A stretch of DNA of 64,000 bases from UBA11574 sp963752565 (GTDB lineage: Bacteria; Desulfobacterota; Desulfobacteria; Desulfobacterales; UBA11574), in NCBI GenBank assembly GCA_963752565.1, contig CAVVZC010000006.1, positions 365,441-429,440 of the forward strand, written 5' to 3'. The notes under the pieces were generated by a model. It was not told the origin of the DNA. It saw only the letters and a list, made by a program, of their open reading frames with translations, and searched no databases. Shown piece after piece: positions 54,932 through 63,084 of the stretch. The translations under genes were made by a program, and so were the position numbers. How positions within the stretch are numbered: the first letter of the stretch is position 1; the number at the start of each line of letters is the position of its first letter.

Positions 54932-54986
54932 GTCAGACATATCAAAGGTTTTTAAGGTGGATGATATTTTCATCTTATGGCAAATA
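54932..54986 (+). repeat. dispersed ~55-bp repeat, copy 1
   Basis: GTCAGACATATCAAAGGTTT then TTAAGG and GATGATA recur at 56873-56926. Translated, both read SDIS(K/Q)xFKxDDxxxxWQ, so they look like the same short gene fragment. The surrounding gap 54725-55502 also contains a CGAGTTTGCCG-type repeat (55046-55110) and no gene. Confidence 0.5.
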
Positions 54987-55502
54987 TAAGCAAGCTATTT
55001 TAAATGATTTGTGTATGTTCTGCACGAACTTCCCCTAAGATTTCCCGAGTTTGCCGCCCCGGTGAAATAGGCTTTGCATCTCACAGGGCATGCAGATGCA
55101 AGGCGCATGTTATGCAACTATAGGGTTTATTTGTCATTACGTCCTTTGCAGCTGCAGTGAAAATATTTGTTCCTGAGCAATACGTGCGAACTTCGGGCGC
55201 ACCCGATGTCTATACCGATACGTTTACTGCAAATTTGGAGCGTCTCAAACAAGCCGTCGAATATAAGGAAAATTGAAACAGGAAAAAAGTTGAGAAGAAA
55301 ATCAACTTTATTGAAAAAAACTTAAATTGTGAAATGCGTAACCTTAACCTCCCTGTTTTATATCAGCTAAAATAGAAACTTATAAATTTAGGGGCCCGAA
55401 ATTACACACGAAAGTACACAGGCGGCAAATTTGATTTTTGCCACGTTTTCCGGTATGGTTAAAATCATCGCCTATGAATTCTGTTAAAACAAGGAGAAAA
55501 GA

Positions 55503-56525
55503 ATGCCTCGCGTCGAACTTGGGAAAACCGGACTTGAAGTGAATCGTTTTGGTTTTGGCGGAATCCCGATTCAGCGAGTCGATGAAGACCGGGCGGTTGA
55601 AACGGTCTTTCACGCTGTTGAAAAAGGAGTTGATTTTATCGACACCTCCCGCGTCTACACCACGAGCGAGCGGCGAATCGGGCTCGCACTAAAACAGACG
55701 AACAAGCGGGTGGTTCTGGCATCCAAATCCCGGAGCAGAACTTCGGAGGAGGTTCGGGCGGATCTGGATGTTAGTCTGAAAGAATTACAGCGGGAGCATA
55801 TCGACCTGTACCAGTGCCATTTTGTCTCCAATGACGAAGAGTATCGGCAGATCGTCTCACCGGGGGGCGCCCTGGAAGGACTGGTGCGTGCAAAAGAAGA
55901 GGGAGTGATCGGTCATATCGGAATCACCAGCCATAATCTGGATCTTGTGGAAAAAATTCTTGACGACGATCTTTTCGAAACCATAATGGTCTGCTTCAGC
56001 TTTCTTGAGCCCAAGGCCATGGAAACGGTCATCCCCAAGGCGTTTAACAAAAATGTGGGCGTCATTGCCATGAAATCCTTCTCCGGCGGTGTTATCGACA
56101 ACCCGAAACTGGCACTCAAATACGCGCTGTCCCACCCGGGTATCGTGATCATTCCCGGCGTGGAAAGTACGGACCTCTTTGACCAGAACTGGACAGTCTA
56201 CCAAGGAAGCTTTGACCTGACCGATGCTGAAAAGCAGAGAATCGAAGCGATCCAAAAGAAATACGACAAAAATTTCTGCCGGCGCTGCGACTACTGCCAA
56301 CCCTGTAGCGAGGAGATCCCCATCCAGATGATCATGGGAATACGCTCGGCGCTCAACCGGTTCGGAAAGGCCTTTGTCCAGGAGGGCTGGCCCAAGCAGG
56401 CCATCGAAAAAGCCCGTAACTGCTCCGAGTGCGGGGAGTGCCTGGACCGCTGCCCATACCAACTCCCCATTCCAGACCTGATCAAGGAAAATCTGGCCTG
56501 GGTGGACGAACAGCTGAAATCATAA
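55503..56525 (+). CDS. aldo/keto reductase with C-terminal 4Fe-4S domain
   Basis: 340 residues. TIM-barrel AKR signature (RVELGKTGLEVNRFGFGGIP, DFIDTSRVY, KEEGVIGHIGITSH). The C-terminal 85 residues add CRRCDYCQPCSEEIP and CSECGECLDRCPYQLP, a ferredoxin-type extension common in anaerobes. It reduces an aldehyde or ketone using Fe-S electrons or NAD(P)H, substrate unknown. The gene looks more GC-rich than its surroundings, a hint of transfer. AAGGAG ribosome site. Confidence 0.9.
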   Translation: MPRVELGKTGLEVNRFGFGGIPIQRVDEDRAVETVFHAVEKGVDFIDTSRVYTTSERRIGLALKQTNKRVVLASKSRSRTSEEVRADLDVSLKELQREHIDLYQCHFVSNDEEYRQIVSPGGALEGLVRAKEEGVIGHIGITSHNLDLVEKILDDDLFETIMVCFSFLEPKAMETVIPKAFNKNVGVIAMKSFSGGVIDNPKLALKYALSHPGIVIIPGVESTDLFDQNWTVYQGSFDLTDAEKQRIEAIQKKYDKNFCRRCDYCQPCSEEIPIQMIMGIRSALNRFGKAFVQEGWPKQAIEKARNCSECGECLDRCPYQLPIPDLIKENLAWVDEQLKS

Positions 56526-56872
56526 GTTTGGCAAAAGTTAAACTATAATTTACAGCTCATTCAAACAAACCCTTTCTTACTATAAATTGCGGCCTATCCT
56601 TATCCCCCTAAATGCGGTACAGTATTATTTTTCTTAAATTTAAAGGGCGCGCAACTATTATACAGCTCTGTTTATCATGTAAGTTTTAGTGATATACAGA
56701 AAGGTTGTAAAATGTAATGACTTCAAATTTCATATACCATAACCGCTTGTTTCATTCAGTTCTTTTGAGTAGCATATATCCTATTTCTTATGAAATTGCA
56801 AAAAAGACAAACCCTGAAAAAGGATTTACCGTTTTTGAAAATTGCAAATAGACAATCAACGCCAACATCGAA

Positions 56873-56926
56873 GTCAGACATATCACAGGCTTTTAAGATT
56901 GATGATACTTACACCTTCTGGCAAGC
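56873..56926 (+). repeat. dispersed ~55-bp repeat, copy 2
   Basis: GTCAGACATATCACAGGCTT then TTAAGATTGATGATA matches 54932-54986 at about 75 percent of positions by eye. The conserved reading is a short helix-like peptide fragment. Confidence 0.5.
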
Positions 56927-57217
56927 GATCTCAGGAATCTAATCCCCGGTATTTGTGTGACCACCATCATATATCACCACCAACCTCTTTTCCGCTTTTT
57001 GACCATATCACAGATATCGAATGTTCAAATATAGATATAAGAATCGAGACAACTATTGTTTAGTGATAAGGTATTATGTTATCACAGAAATATCAGGTGC
57101 TTGATACTTGCTCGTTATTGCAGGTATAACAGGTTCGCCCGATATTTGAATTGGAGGTATCATAGGTTTCGTGCCAGATTCCATAACCCCAATATATGGT
57201 ATAGGTTGCAAATAAAA

Positions 57218-57250
57218 AAAGCGTGGACTTTAAACTTCAATCCACGCTTT
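57218..57250. terminator. terminator-type hairpin before repeat Y
   Basis: AAAGCGTGGA pairs with TCCACGCTTT. It is flanked by an A-run on the left and overlaps the start of the 88-bp repeat copy Y. Confidence 0.6.
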
Positions 57251-57328
57251 CTCATCTATAGAGTTGAATGAATAAAGGTAGCCGTTTAAGATTTTCGATA
57301 GTGAGAACGGTGTATCGTATTGAATATT
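57243..57328. repeat. dispersed ~88-bp repeat, copy Y
   Basis: CACGCTTTCTCATCTATAG, then TAGCCGTTTAAGATTTTCGA, GTGAGAAC and GTATCGTAT match copy X at 43663-43750. No gene inside. The shared conserved blocks across 13 kb suggest a mobile or RNA element. Confidence 0.55.
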
Positions 57329-57554
57329 TTTCATACAGAGAGAAGAACGGTAACAAAATAGTTAATAACTGTCAAAACCTCGATTCCAAGGTAACAAGTT
57401 TCAGACGATCGGCAGCGTCTTCAGCCAGGTCTGATATTTGACAATTGATTCCAGGCAGAGTTTTAAATGGATTTTGTAGCTAAAATCTAAATCGGATGAG
57501 AAGATTTTTTTGGTGATGTCGCATCCCGTTTTTCCACGTTTGATTCTAAAAGGC

Positions 57555-58343
57555 CTATTTATTAGGAGACCACGTCTTGTCATTCGGATCGATTCGCCAA
57601 TGGTCTGCTGGCTTGCCGCACCATTCAAGAAATTGCATTGTGTCATTGCCGAGCTGTTCTATTGTCCATTGCCGAGTTGATCGGTTCCATGTTGTATCAA
57701 TCGAGATTGTTCGGCCAGACATTTTCATCTTTTTAATTAGACTCTTGCTCGACGCAATAGACAAGTGGGAGTGCGGGATTCTAATGGAAGGATCTACACC
57801 GATAAACTCGAAAACGTCGGCAAGCACTAAATCTGGATTAGCAACGTACTCATCGAACCATATGATCTTGATTCGCTTGTCCGGAAAGTGCTTTCGGTAT
57901 GCGCTGATATTTTTCCAGTATCGGCTCGATTCGACAATGTTTGGCTTTTTTCGAACCATGTCATTTATAGAGGTGTTTTCGAACAGGAAGCTTGGCGTTG
58001 ACATCCACTCGACATAAGCGGATTCCATTCGGTCAAGTGGATGGCGGACTGAGTAAAGAATTTTCGCGTCCGGAACATGTTTTATAATCCGTGATATCGC
58101 ATTAGGAAAGGCTTTTATGCGCGAGTATGACGTGGACGCATCGATGATAGCCCTTTCGACATTGTAGCCTGAAAAAAGGGACATGTACCAGTCCCAACCA
58201 CGTGCGTACTGACGGTTTTCAGAGAAGAAATGTGGCTCTTTTCCTTTGACAACGAAGACATCGGGGTGATGCGAAAGCATCACACTGATGCTGGTAGTCG
58301 CCGACTTCTGTGCACCGATTAATAGGAGGTTGGGTTTCGACAT
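57555..58343 (-). CDS. PAPS-dependent sulfotransferase-like protein
   Basis: About 262 residues from the ATG at 58343; an ATG at 58355 adds four residues. The N-terminal LLLIGAQKSATTSI is the PAPS 5'-phosphosulfate loop, and YSVRHPLDRMESAYVEW carries the Arg and Ser for the 3'-phosphate. The acceptor is unknown and no glycosyltransferase or capsule gene is beside it. Bounded by gene-free DNA, so likely accessory. Confidence 0.85.
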   Translation of the reverse strand: MSKPNLLLIGAQKSATTSISVMLSHHPDVFVVKGKEPHFFSENRQYARGWDWYMSLFSGYNVERAIIDASTSYSRIKAFPNAISRIIKHVPDAKILYSVRHPLDRMESAYVEWMSTPSFLFENTSINDMVRKKPNIVESSRYWKNISAYRKHFPDKRIKIIWFDEYVANPDLVLADVFEFIGVDPSIRIPHSHLSIASSKSLIKKMKMSGRTISIDTTWNRSTRQWTIEQLGNDTMQFLEWCGKPADHWRIDPNDKTWSPNK

Positions 58344-58420
58344 GTCCCATTGCATCCAAAGCAGTATTGACGGAGTTTAAGGTTTAGCACCTACACCTTC
58401 AATTCATGGAAATTCAAGAT

Positions 58421-58783
58421 TTATACTCCAAGAGCATTCTCATAAGCTTCTTCTTTAGTTTTGCAGTCAATGCATTGAGTTGTAACTGGCCTGGCCTCAA
58501 GACGTTTAAAAGCAATTTCTTCCTCGCATTTATCACAAATTCCGAATGTTCCGTTTTCAATTCGCAAAAGAGTTTTACTTATCTTTACAGCAAGTTGCCT
58601 ATCTCGATCCCTAATGAGAAGCTTAAAATTCCGATCTGTTTCAATTGTAGCACGATCTGCAGGATCTGGTAAATTTTCTTTCGGAGTGGTCATGCCAGAA
58701 ACAGTATCACCTGCATGGATTAATAGCTCTTTCAACTGATTAGTCAGAATCTTTTTAAAATGTTCAATATCTTTCTGTTCCAT
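58421..58783 (-). CDS. DksA/TraR-type C4 zinc-finger protein
   Basis: 120 residues from the ATG at 58783 (MEQKDIEHFKK); the frame runs further upstream without family match. A coiled-coil N-terminus with DPADRATIETDRNF (the DxxDxA tip motif of DksA) is followed by the zinc finger CDKCEEEIAFKRLEARPVTT and CIDC. It should bind RNA polymerase and modulate transcription with ppGpp. A RelA/SpoT-domain gene lies nearby at 60107. The gap 58784-59091 upstream has only a weak hairpin. Confidence 0.9.
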   Translation of the reverse strand: MEQKDIEHFKKILTNQLKELLIHAGDTVSGMTTPKENLPDPADRATIETDRNFKLLIRDRDRQLAVKISKTLLRIENGTFGICDKCEEEIAFKRLEARPVTTQCIDCKTKEEAYENALGV

Positions 58784-59091
58784 AAGCAATTCTTTGAAAT
58801 TTAAATTTATCAGTTTAAAATTTAACAGACATATTGTCATTATGCATATCGCCAAATAAAACTATAACCTTTAACCAAAAAGAACGCCCCTGGAATTGAC
58901 CAGATCCCGGGGTCGAATATAGAGGAGGATAAGACTGATTACCCTTCACATCGGAAAGGAGTGGGTGCTTTGGCAGGTTTGACACCAACCCCATATAACA
59001 GTGGTGGACGGAAAAATCAACCGCCCCGGAATCGGAAAGAAGAGGGAAATAGTTCGGTGCACACCTGTCCCATGAATTTGACCCGGATATT

Positions 59092-59481
59092 TCACGTCTT
59101 ATACCATGACGCTTTTTTAAGCTTTTTTTTGTATGCTTTAAGGGCATACTTCTTCGCAAAATCCTTTTTAGAAAAATACGGCAGGGTGCTCGCCAGGAAA
59201 TCATCTGCGAGACCGTTCAACATGGCATCCTTTTCTTTTTCGTCGATATAATGGCGGTCGCGCTTCTGTTCAAACCAAACGGTTTCACCCAGCACATCTT
59301 TCATCTTTTCTATATTAACATCAGGTGAATCAGCATGGTCTGCAAGAAAAGTTATGGGTATTTCAACACGCGCAATAAATCCGACATACCATCTGTCACC
59401 GGCCAGTTTGCGGGAAATATCATAAAAGTATAGTTTCAAACCATTACTAAGTTCTATGGTTTTTATCAATGTCTGTTTCAT
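59092..59481 (-). CDS. conserved hypothetical protein
   Basis: 129 residues from the ATG at 59481; a TTG at 59526 could add 15. Begins MKQTLIKTIELSNGLKLYFY and ends with a Lys-rich helix (KKDFAKKYALKAYKKKLKKA). No recognised domain. The pattern of strands resembles a small alpha/beta protein. Function unknown. Confidence 0.65.
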   Translation of the reverse strand: MKQTLIKTIELSNGLKLYFYDISRKLAGDRWYVGFIARVEIPITFLADHADSPDVNIEKMKDVLGETVWFEQKRDRHYIDEKEKDAMLNGLADDFLASTLPYFSKKDFAKKYALKAYKKKLKKASWYKT

Positions 59482-59695
59482 CTCGAATCCACTTGTTTGG
59501 GTTGCCTGTTGGATCTTTATTTCCAATGGATGCCATTTTTCATTTTCCTATATTTTTTCTGAGATGACGTACCATGCATTTTTAAAATTTACGTCAAGTC
59601 AATAAGACTTCAGGACAGCTCACTGCCTGCAAAACCACCTCACTTTTTAAAATTAATATAGCGGCCGACTTTTATTCAAAGGCGTTTGACGGAAA

Positions 59696-59974
59696 TCAGA
59701 AAAGATAGTTTTTTAAGTCCTTCATGGACTTCACAATATCCTGAATTGCTTCGTGCATGCCATCGGCGCTGGAGCTTATTTCCGATGTTCCTTTCTTCTC
59801 AATCTTCTCCTGAACCTCGAATTTGATTTTTTTCAAGTTTTGAGCGTGTTTTTCAAACTGGATGCGATGCTCTTCCTCCATGTCTTTGATGGCATCGGAA
59901 TTAATCTGTCGGATGAGTTCATCGGCCTCAGCCAGCAATTGCTCGATATTCTTGGGTTCTAAGTTCTTTGCCAT
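59696..59974 (-). CDS. coiled-coil hypothetical protein
   Basis: 92 residues, nearly all helical (LLAEADELIRQINSDAIKDM, then EEEHRIQFEKHAQNLKKIKF). GAAAGGAAA precedes the ATG. Probably a small soluble coiled-coil protein. No family recognised. Confidence 0.65.
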   Translation of the reverse strand: MAKNLEPKNIEQLLAEADELIRQINSDAIKDMEEEHRIQFEKHAQNLKKIKFEVQEKIEKKGTSEISSSADGMHEAIQDIVKSMKDLKNYLF

Positions 59975-60106
59975 GATGTTTCCTTTCCGACGGGTTCTTG
60001 CCCGTCATTGCATGAAATACTCGAGCCGGAGACCGCTTTAACGCCCAACGTTTCCTGCGTATGGCATATTTCCTGTTTCTTCACTCTAAGGCGTGGTATC
60101 GAATAG

Positions 60107-61246
60107 CTAACAAATTGAACGATCTTTTCTCCATCTTAAAACAACCCTCAGTCCTTCTTGTGCGACTCTTTTACCTTGGAGTTCGTAGAAGATGCCAAAA
60201 TTTAAAGCATTTATTACATCAATGTTCATCTCCTTGGTATTCGCAAAAGGTTCACAATTAAGAATTTCCTGAAAAATGGTTTTAAATTCCAGTAGCCGAT
60301 TTTGGGTGAGTAACTGCTGAAGCGTTTTGTCCTGTATTTCCTCGAAATTCAATTCTCCGAGGCGTTTTTCGATATAAATCAGTGTCCTGAGGGTAACCTT
60401 AACCCCAAAAATCTCTTCCAGATTCGTCTCAATTTCTGACGCTGATAATTTTCGGCAAGTCTCATCATTTTCCATAGCGATTGAATGAATCTTATCGCCA
60501 CAGGGAATCGTTTCTTTTCCTTTAACTTCGGAGATTTTTATAAAACTGTGCTCTTCAGCCTGACGACATAAATACTCAGCCTGAAGAGCGGCTACCTGGA
60601 GGTAGGCACTCAAATTATAAAAGCCCATATGTATATGCTCGGGAAGGTTTATGCCGATTCTACTGCGCACGTATCTATATTTGTGATCAATCTCGCTCCA
60701 GGCCTCCTCAAGAATCGTCCTCAATTGCAGCTCGAATAGAAGACCCTTCAATCCTGGAGGGGCATCTGAATTTTCGCCTAATTCTATCTGGTAATGAATA
60801 GATGAGTATCCGCTATATCTCAGATCTATGTCATCCGATATCGAGTCACCAATGTTAACAGGCAGAATGAAGGATCTTTTTTGATCGGGGCCTTTTACAA
60901 AACTCAAGATGTTCTCTTCAGATAAAAGTTTAATATATTCCTCGACTTTTTCGACATCTGAAAGGCGCAGACAAATTATCCTGACTCCTAATAGATCGCC
61001 GACTCTTGCCGGATAATTTTTTTCGGTAATTGACGGTACGCCAGCCTCAAGTTCTTTGTTCAGTCTATTAATTTTCTCGATAAGTCTTAATTCATCTTTG
61101 ATGCGATATATAATTGTATGCAGACTTTCTTTCGGTGACGAAGGATCGTTTTGGATCAGCTGAACAATATATTCTCCGAGTTTTTTATATTTTTCCTTTT
61201 CATTTAAAAACGATATTAGAATCGCTTCTCTCTGGTGTTTCTTCAT
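60107..61246 (-). CDS. RelA/SpoT-domain (p)ppGpp synthetase-like protein
   Basis: 379 residues. The synthetase domain (about 60-215) shows ARVGDLLGVRIICLRLSDVE, YSGYSSIHYQIELG and ELQLRTILEEAWSEIDHKYR, the catalytic motifs of small alarmone synthetases. There is no HD hydrolase, TGS or ACT domain. The C-terminal 160 residues are helical and unassigned. It may make (p)ppGpp or, as some SAS do, modify tRNA as a toxin. No obvious antitoxin is adjacent. Confidence 0.87.
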   Translation of the reverse strand: MKKHQREAILISFLNEKEKYKKLGEYIVQLIQNDPSSPKESLHTIIYRIKDELRLIEKINRLNKELEAGVPSITEKNYPARVGDLLGVRIICLRLSDVEKVEEYIKLLSEENILSFVKGPDQKRSFILPVNIGDSISDDIDLRYSGYSSIHYQIELGENSDAPPGLKGLLFELQLRTILEEAWSEIDHKYRYVRSRIGINLPEHIHMGFYNLSAYLQVAALQAEYLCRQAEEHSFIKISEVKGKETIPCGDKIHSIAMENDETCRKLSASEIETNLEEIFGVKVTLRTLIYIEKRLGELNFEEIQDKTLQQLLTQNRLLEFKTIFQEILNCEPFANTKEMNIDVINALNFGIFYELQGKRVAQEGLRVVLRWRKDRSIC

Positions 61247-61381
61247 ATGTCGATTTTCCTGAAGGGTTGAGGGTAGCCGAGAGTATCAAATTTATAAATT
61301 CATGTTGTTTCTGAGTGTTTTATTGTCTTCTGGATTTGGTCCTCAAATGCATTATTCATATGCAGGCCCGACACTTTAAGC

Positions 61382-61708
61382 TTATTCTATGTTTGCGCCG
61401 ACAACAGCGGCTATCTGCATCATGTTGATCGTCTGGCCTTCTTTCAGATTTGTAAGGTCAGTGACCTTGCCTGATTTGCTTTTGGATTTTGTGTTTTTGA
61501 AGATCGGGAGCAAACTCGCATCAGCCACAATGAACTTGCCTGCGTTCTCAGGCTTTCCATTTTCAGTCTTTGTCTGAAGTTTATTCGCTTTAATATAGTC
61601 CCATAGTTTTTTGGTGATCTCTGTCCTGGGAAGTTCTGTTGCTCCCAGAAACTCTGCCAGCTCATTTTTCAGCTTTACCGGTTTCATCAATCCTTTTGCT
61701 TCTGCCAT
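61382..61708 (-). CDS. SWIB/MDM2-domain protein
   Basis: 108 residues. MKPVKLKNELAEFLGATELP, then TEITKKLWDYIKANKLQ and the downstream strand is the SWIB fold known from eukaryotic SWI/SNF complexes and from chlamydial and some deltaproteobacterial proteins. AAAGGAG precedes the ATG. A DNA- or nucleoid-linked role is inferred. Confidence 0.87.
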   Translation of the reverse strand: MAEAKGLMKPVKLKNELAEFLGATELPRTEITKKLWDYIKANKLQTKTENGKPENAGKFIVADASLLPIFKNTKSKSKSGKVTDLTNLKEGQTINMMQIAAVVGANIE

Positions 61709-61871
61709 TTTTAGCTCCTTTATATTTAAATTTATGGATTAATTATTGCATTTTTTAGTTTTATTTGCCACTAACATTAGATATTGATTCACTGCGAAAG
61801 AACTACAGCTTTTAGAAAAAATGAATACAAGCAAGGTATCAAAAGAAAGGTAGAGCCTGTTATGACTCTTC

Positions 61872-62069
61872 CTACAATAATTTCTTTTGATATTTTATTT
61901 GTTCAAAGAAATCATCTGCGTCTTTTTTTTGCCTTGCAATTTCCTGTAGCTCCCAGAAAACCTTCTTCTCAACAGAACCTTCTTCAGCAAATCTTAAAGC
62001 TTCGATTTCATCTAAACTTAATTTATTATCCTCGAATTTTATTAAGTAATTTTTCAATAATTTTTTCAT
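61872..62069 (-). CDS. small hypothetical protein
   Basis: 65 residues, charged and helical (MKKLLKNYLIKFEDNKLSLD). AAAGG lies upstream of the ATG. It may be a regulatory or antitoxin-sized protein. No family recognised. Confidence 0.5.
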   Translation of the reverse strand: MKKLLKNYLIKFEDNKLSLDEIEALRFAEEGSVEKKVFWELQEIARQKKDADDFFEQIKYQKKLL

Positions 62070-62128
62070 TTTTACCTTTCATTTTCTTAACTTAAATTGC
62101 AAATTCCTGATTACCCACTTCTGATCAT

Positions 62129-62368
62129 CTATGATAAGGATGTTTGCCATTTTTTATTGAACAAGGAGTTTATTAATTCATATGTAACATTATCCATGAT
62201 TTCTAGCCCCCAGCCCAGATCCTCCAACTCTTCGTTAACATTGTTTATAGTACAATATCTACCTTTACCTAACATATTAAAAACATCTTGAATGAGTCCT
62301 GGGATTTCAATGGGCATAAAACCTTTTGTTTGAAAACTCAGAAATAAATCATCTAATCGGTTTCCCAT
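62129..62368 (-). CDS. small hypothetical protein, paralog of the one at 43854
   Basis: 79 residues (MGNRLDDLFLSFQTKGFMPI, then EDLGWGLEIMDNVTYELINS), same family as 43854-44069, with eight extra C-terminal residues. GAGGAGG precedes the ATG in both. The DNA identity extends through the leader, which implies copying of a block, not convergent sequence. Confidence 0.7.
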   Translation of the reverse strand: MGNRLDDLFLSFQTKGFMPIEIPGLIQDVFNMLGKGRYCTINNVNEELEDLGWGLEIMDNVTYELINSLFNKKWQTSLS

Positions 62369-62585
62369 CTTTTTGCCTCCTCAATTGTATTTATAGCTTT
62401 AAGCGATCGGTTTTGTTAAACGGCAAGGAACTTTATTTCCTCGATAATAGCGGGGTCTATTCGAAATGCGACTTGTTTTTTGTCCATATAGCTTTCTTAA
62501 TATACAAAAAGATACATTATGAAAGCCTCTGTCGGGCTTGACTAATAGAGGTTATACTTTTTGACTAATTGACAATAATCTTTGA

Positions 62586-62798
62586 TTAATGAAACACTTT
62601 GTTTTTTTCAGAAATTTTTAACCCTAAAGCCAAAAGGATTTTTCGTTTTGTTTCCATTCTGCTTGGTTTCCCCAACTCTATCCGTGTCAGGGTGATTGAT
62701 GATATATTTGCCTTTCTAGCAAGTTCGGTCTTGCTGATCATGAAAGATTCTCTAATTTCTTTTAAGGAATTTGTGCTCATTAAGGAGTTTGTGCTCAT
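62586..62798 (-). CDS. XRE-family HTH regulator
   Basis: 70 residues: a helix-turn-helix (ISKTELARKANISSITLTRI) and short C-terminus. The N-terminus MSTNSLMSTNSLKEIRES contains an 18-bp tandem duplication of the start codon region, so two starts (62798 and 62780) are possible. It could be an antitoxin or a small repressor; no partner toxin is evident. Confidence 0.75.
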   Translation of the reverse strand: MSTNSLMSTNSLKEIRESFMISKTELARKANISSITLTRIELGKPSRMETKRKILLALGLKISEKNKVFH

Positions 62799-62878
62799 TT
62801 TTTCACCTATAACATGCTTTGTTCTAAGTTCTTACCAGAATCGAGTCAAAATTCGATTTGAGTAATTTAGGATTTGCT

Positions 62879-63070
62879 TTAATCACCTATTGATGATGAT
62901 TTAAATTCCAAAAAAACCTTCTGATTTTGTCCATCTATTTCCGGCGTGCTGTCTTCCCAATTATGGATTTTGCAGGCATCAACCTGATCAGATGGAATAA
63001 TACAGCCAATAAAAGGCATAGAAGGATCACAGAGAATGTCAGTCTGCATCATGTCCACCATGAACGCCAT
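62879..63070 (-). CDS. doubtful small ORF after groEL
   Basis: 63 residues, starting 15 bp after the groEL stop. Composition is protein-like in the middle (IIPSDQVDACKIHNWEDSTP) but there is no ribosome-binding site and no recognised family. It may be translational read-on from groEL or chance. Confidence 0.25.
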   Translation of the reverse strand: MAFMVDMMQTDILCDPSMPFIGCIIPSDQVDACKIHNWEDSTPEIDGQNQKVFLEFKSSSIGD

Positions 63071-63084
63071 GGAATGACGGAGGC

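Larger units (their letters stand above)
56526..57554. other. gene-free AT-rich region of about 1 kb
   Basis: Holds copy 2 of the 55-bp repeat (56873-56926), the hairpin at 57218-57250 and copy Y of the 88-bp repeat. Short open frames present here look spurious (odd composition, no ribosome-binding sites). The region may be the decayed end of an accessory insertion. Confidence 0.45.

Noticed and set aside
57401..57646. 81-residue minus-strand frame overlapping the sulfotransferase end
   Set aside because: Overlaps a clear gene, has no ribosome-binding site and no recognisable domain.
58815..59204. 129-residue minus-strand frame between DksA-like and the hypothetical gene
   Set aside because: Overlaps 59092-59481 in another frame and its middle reads like noncoding sequence.
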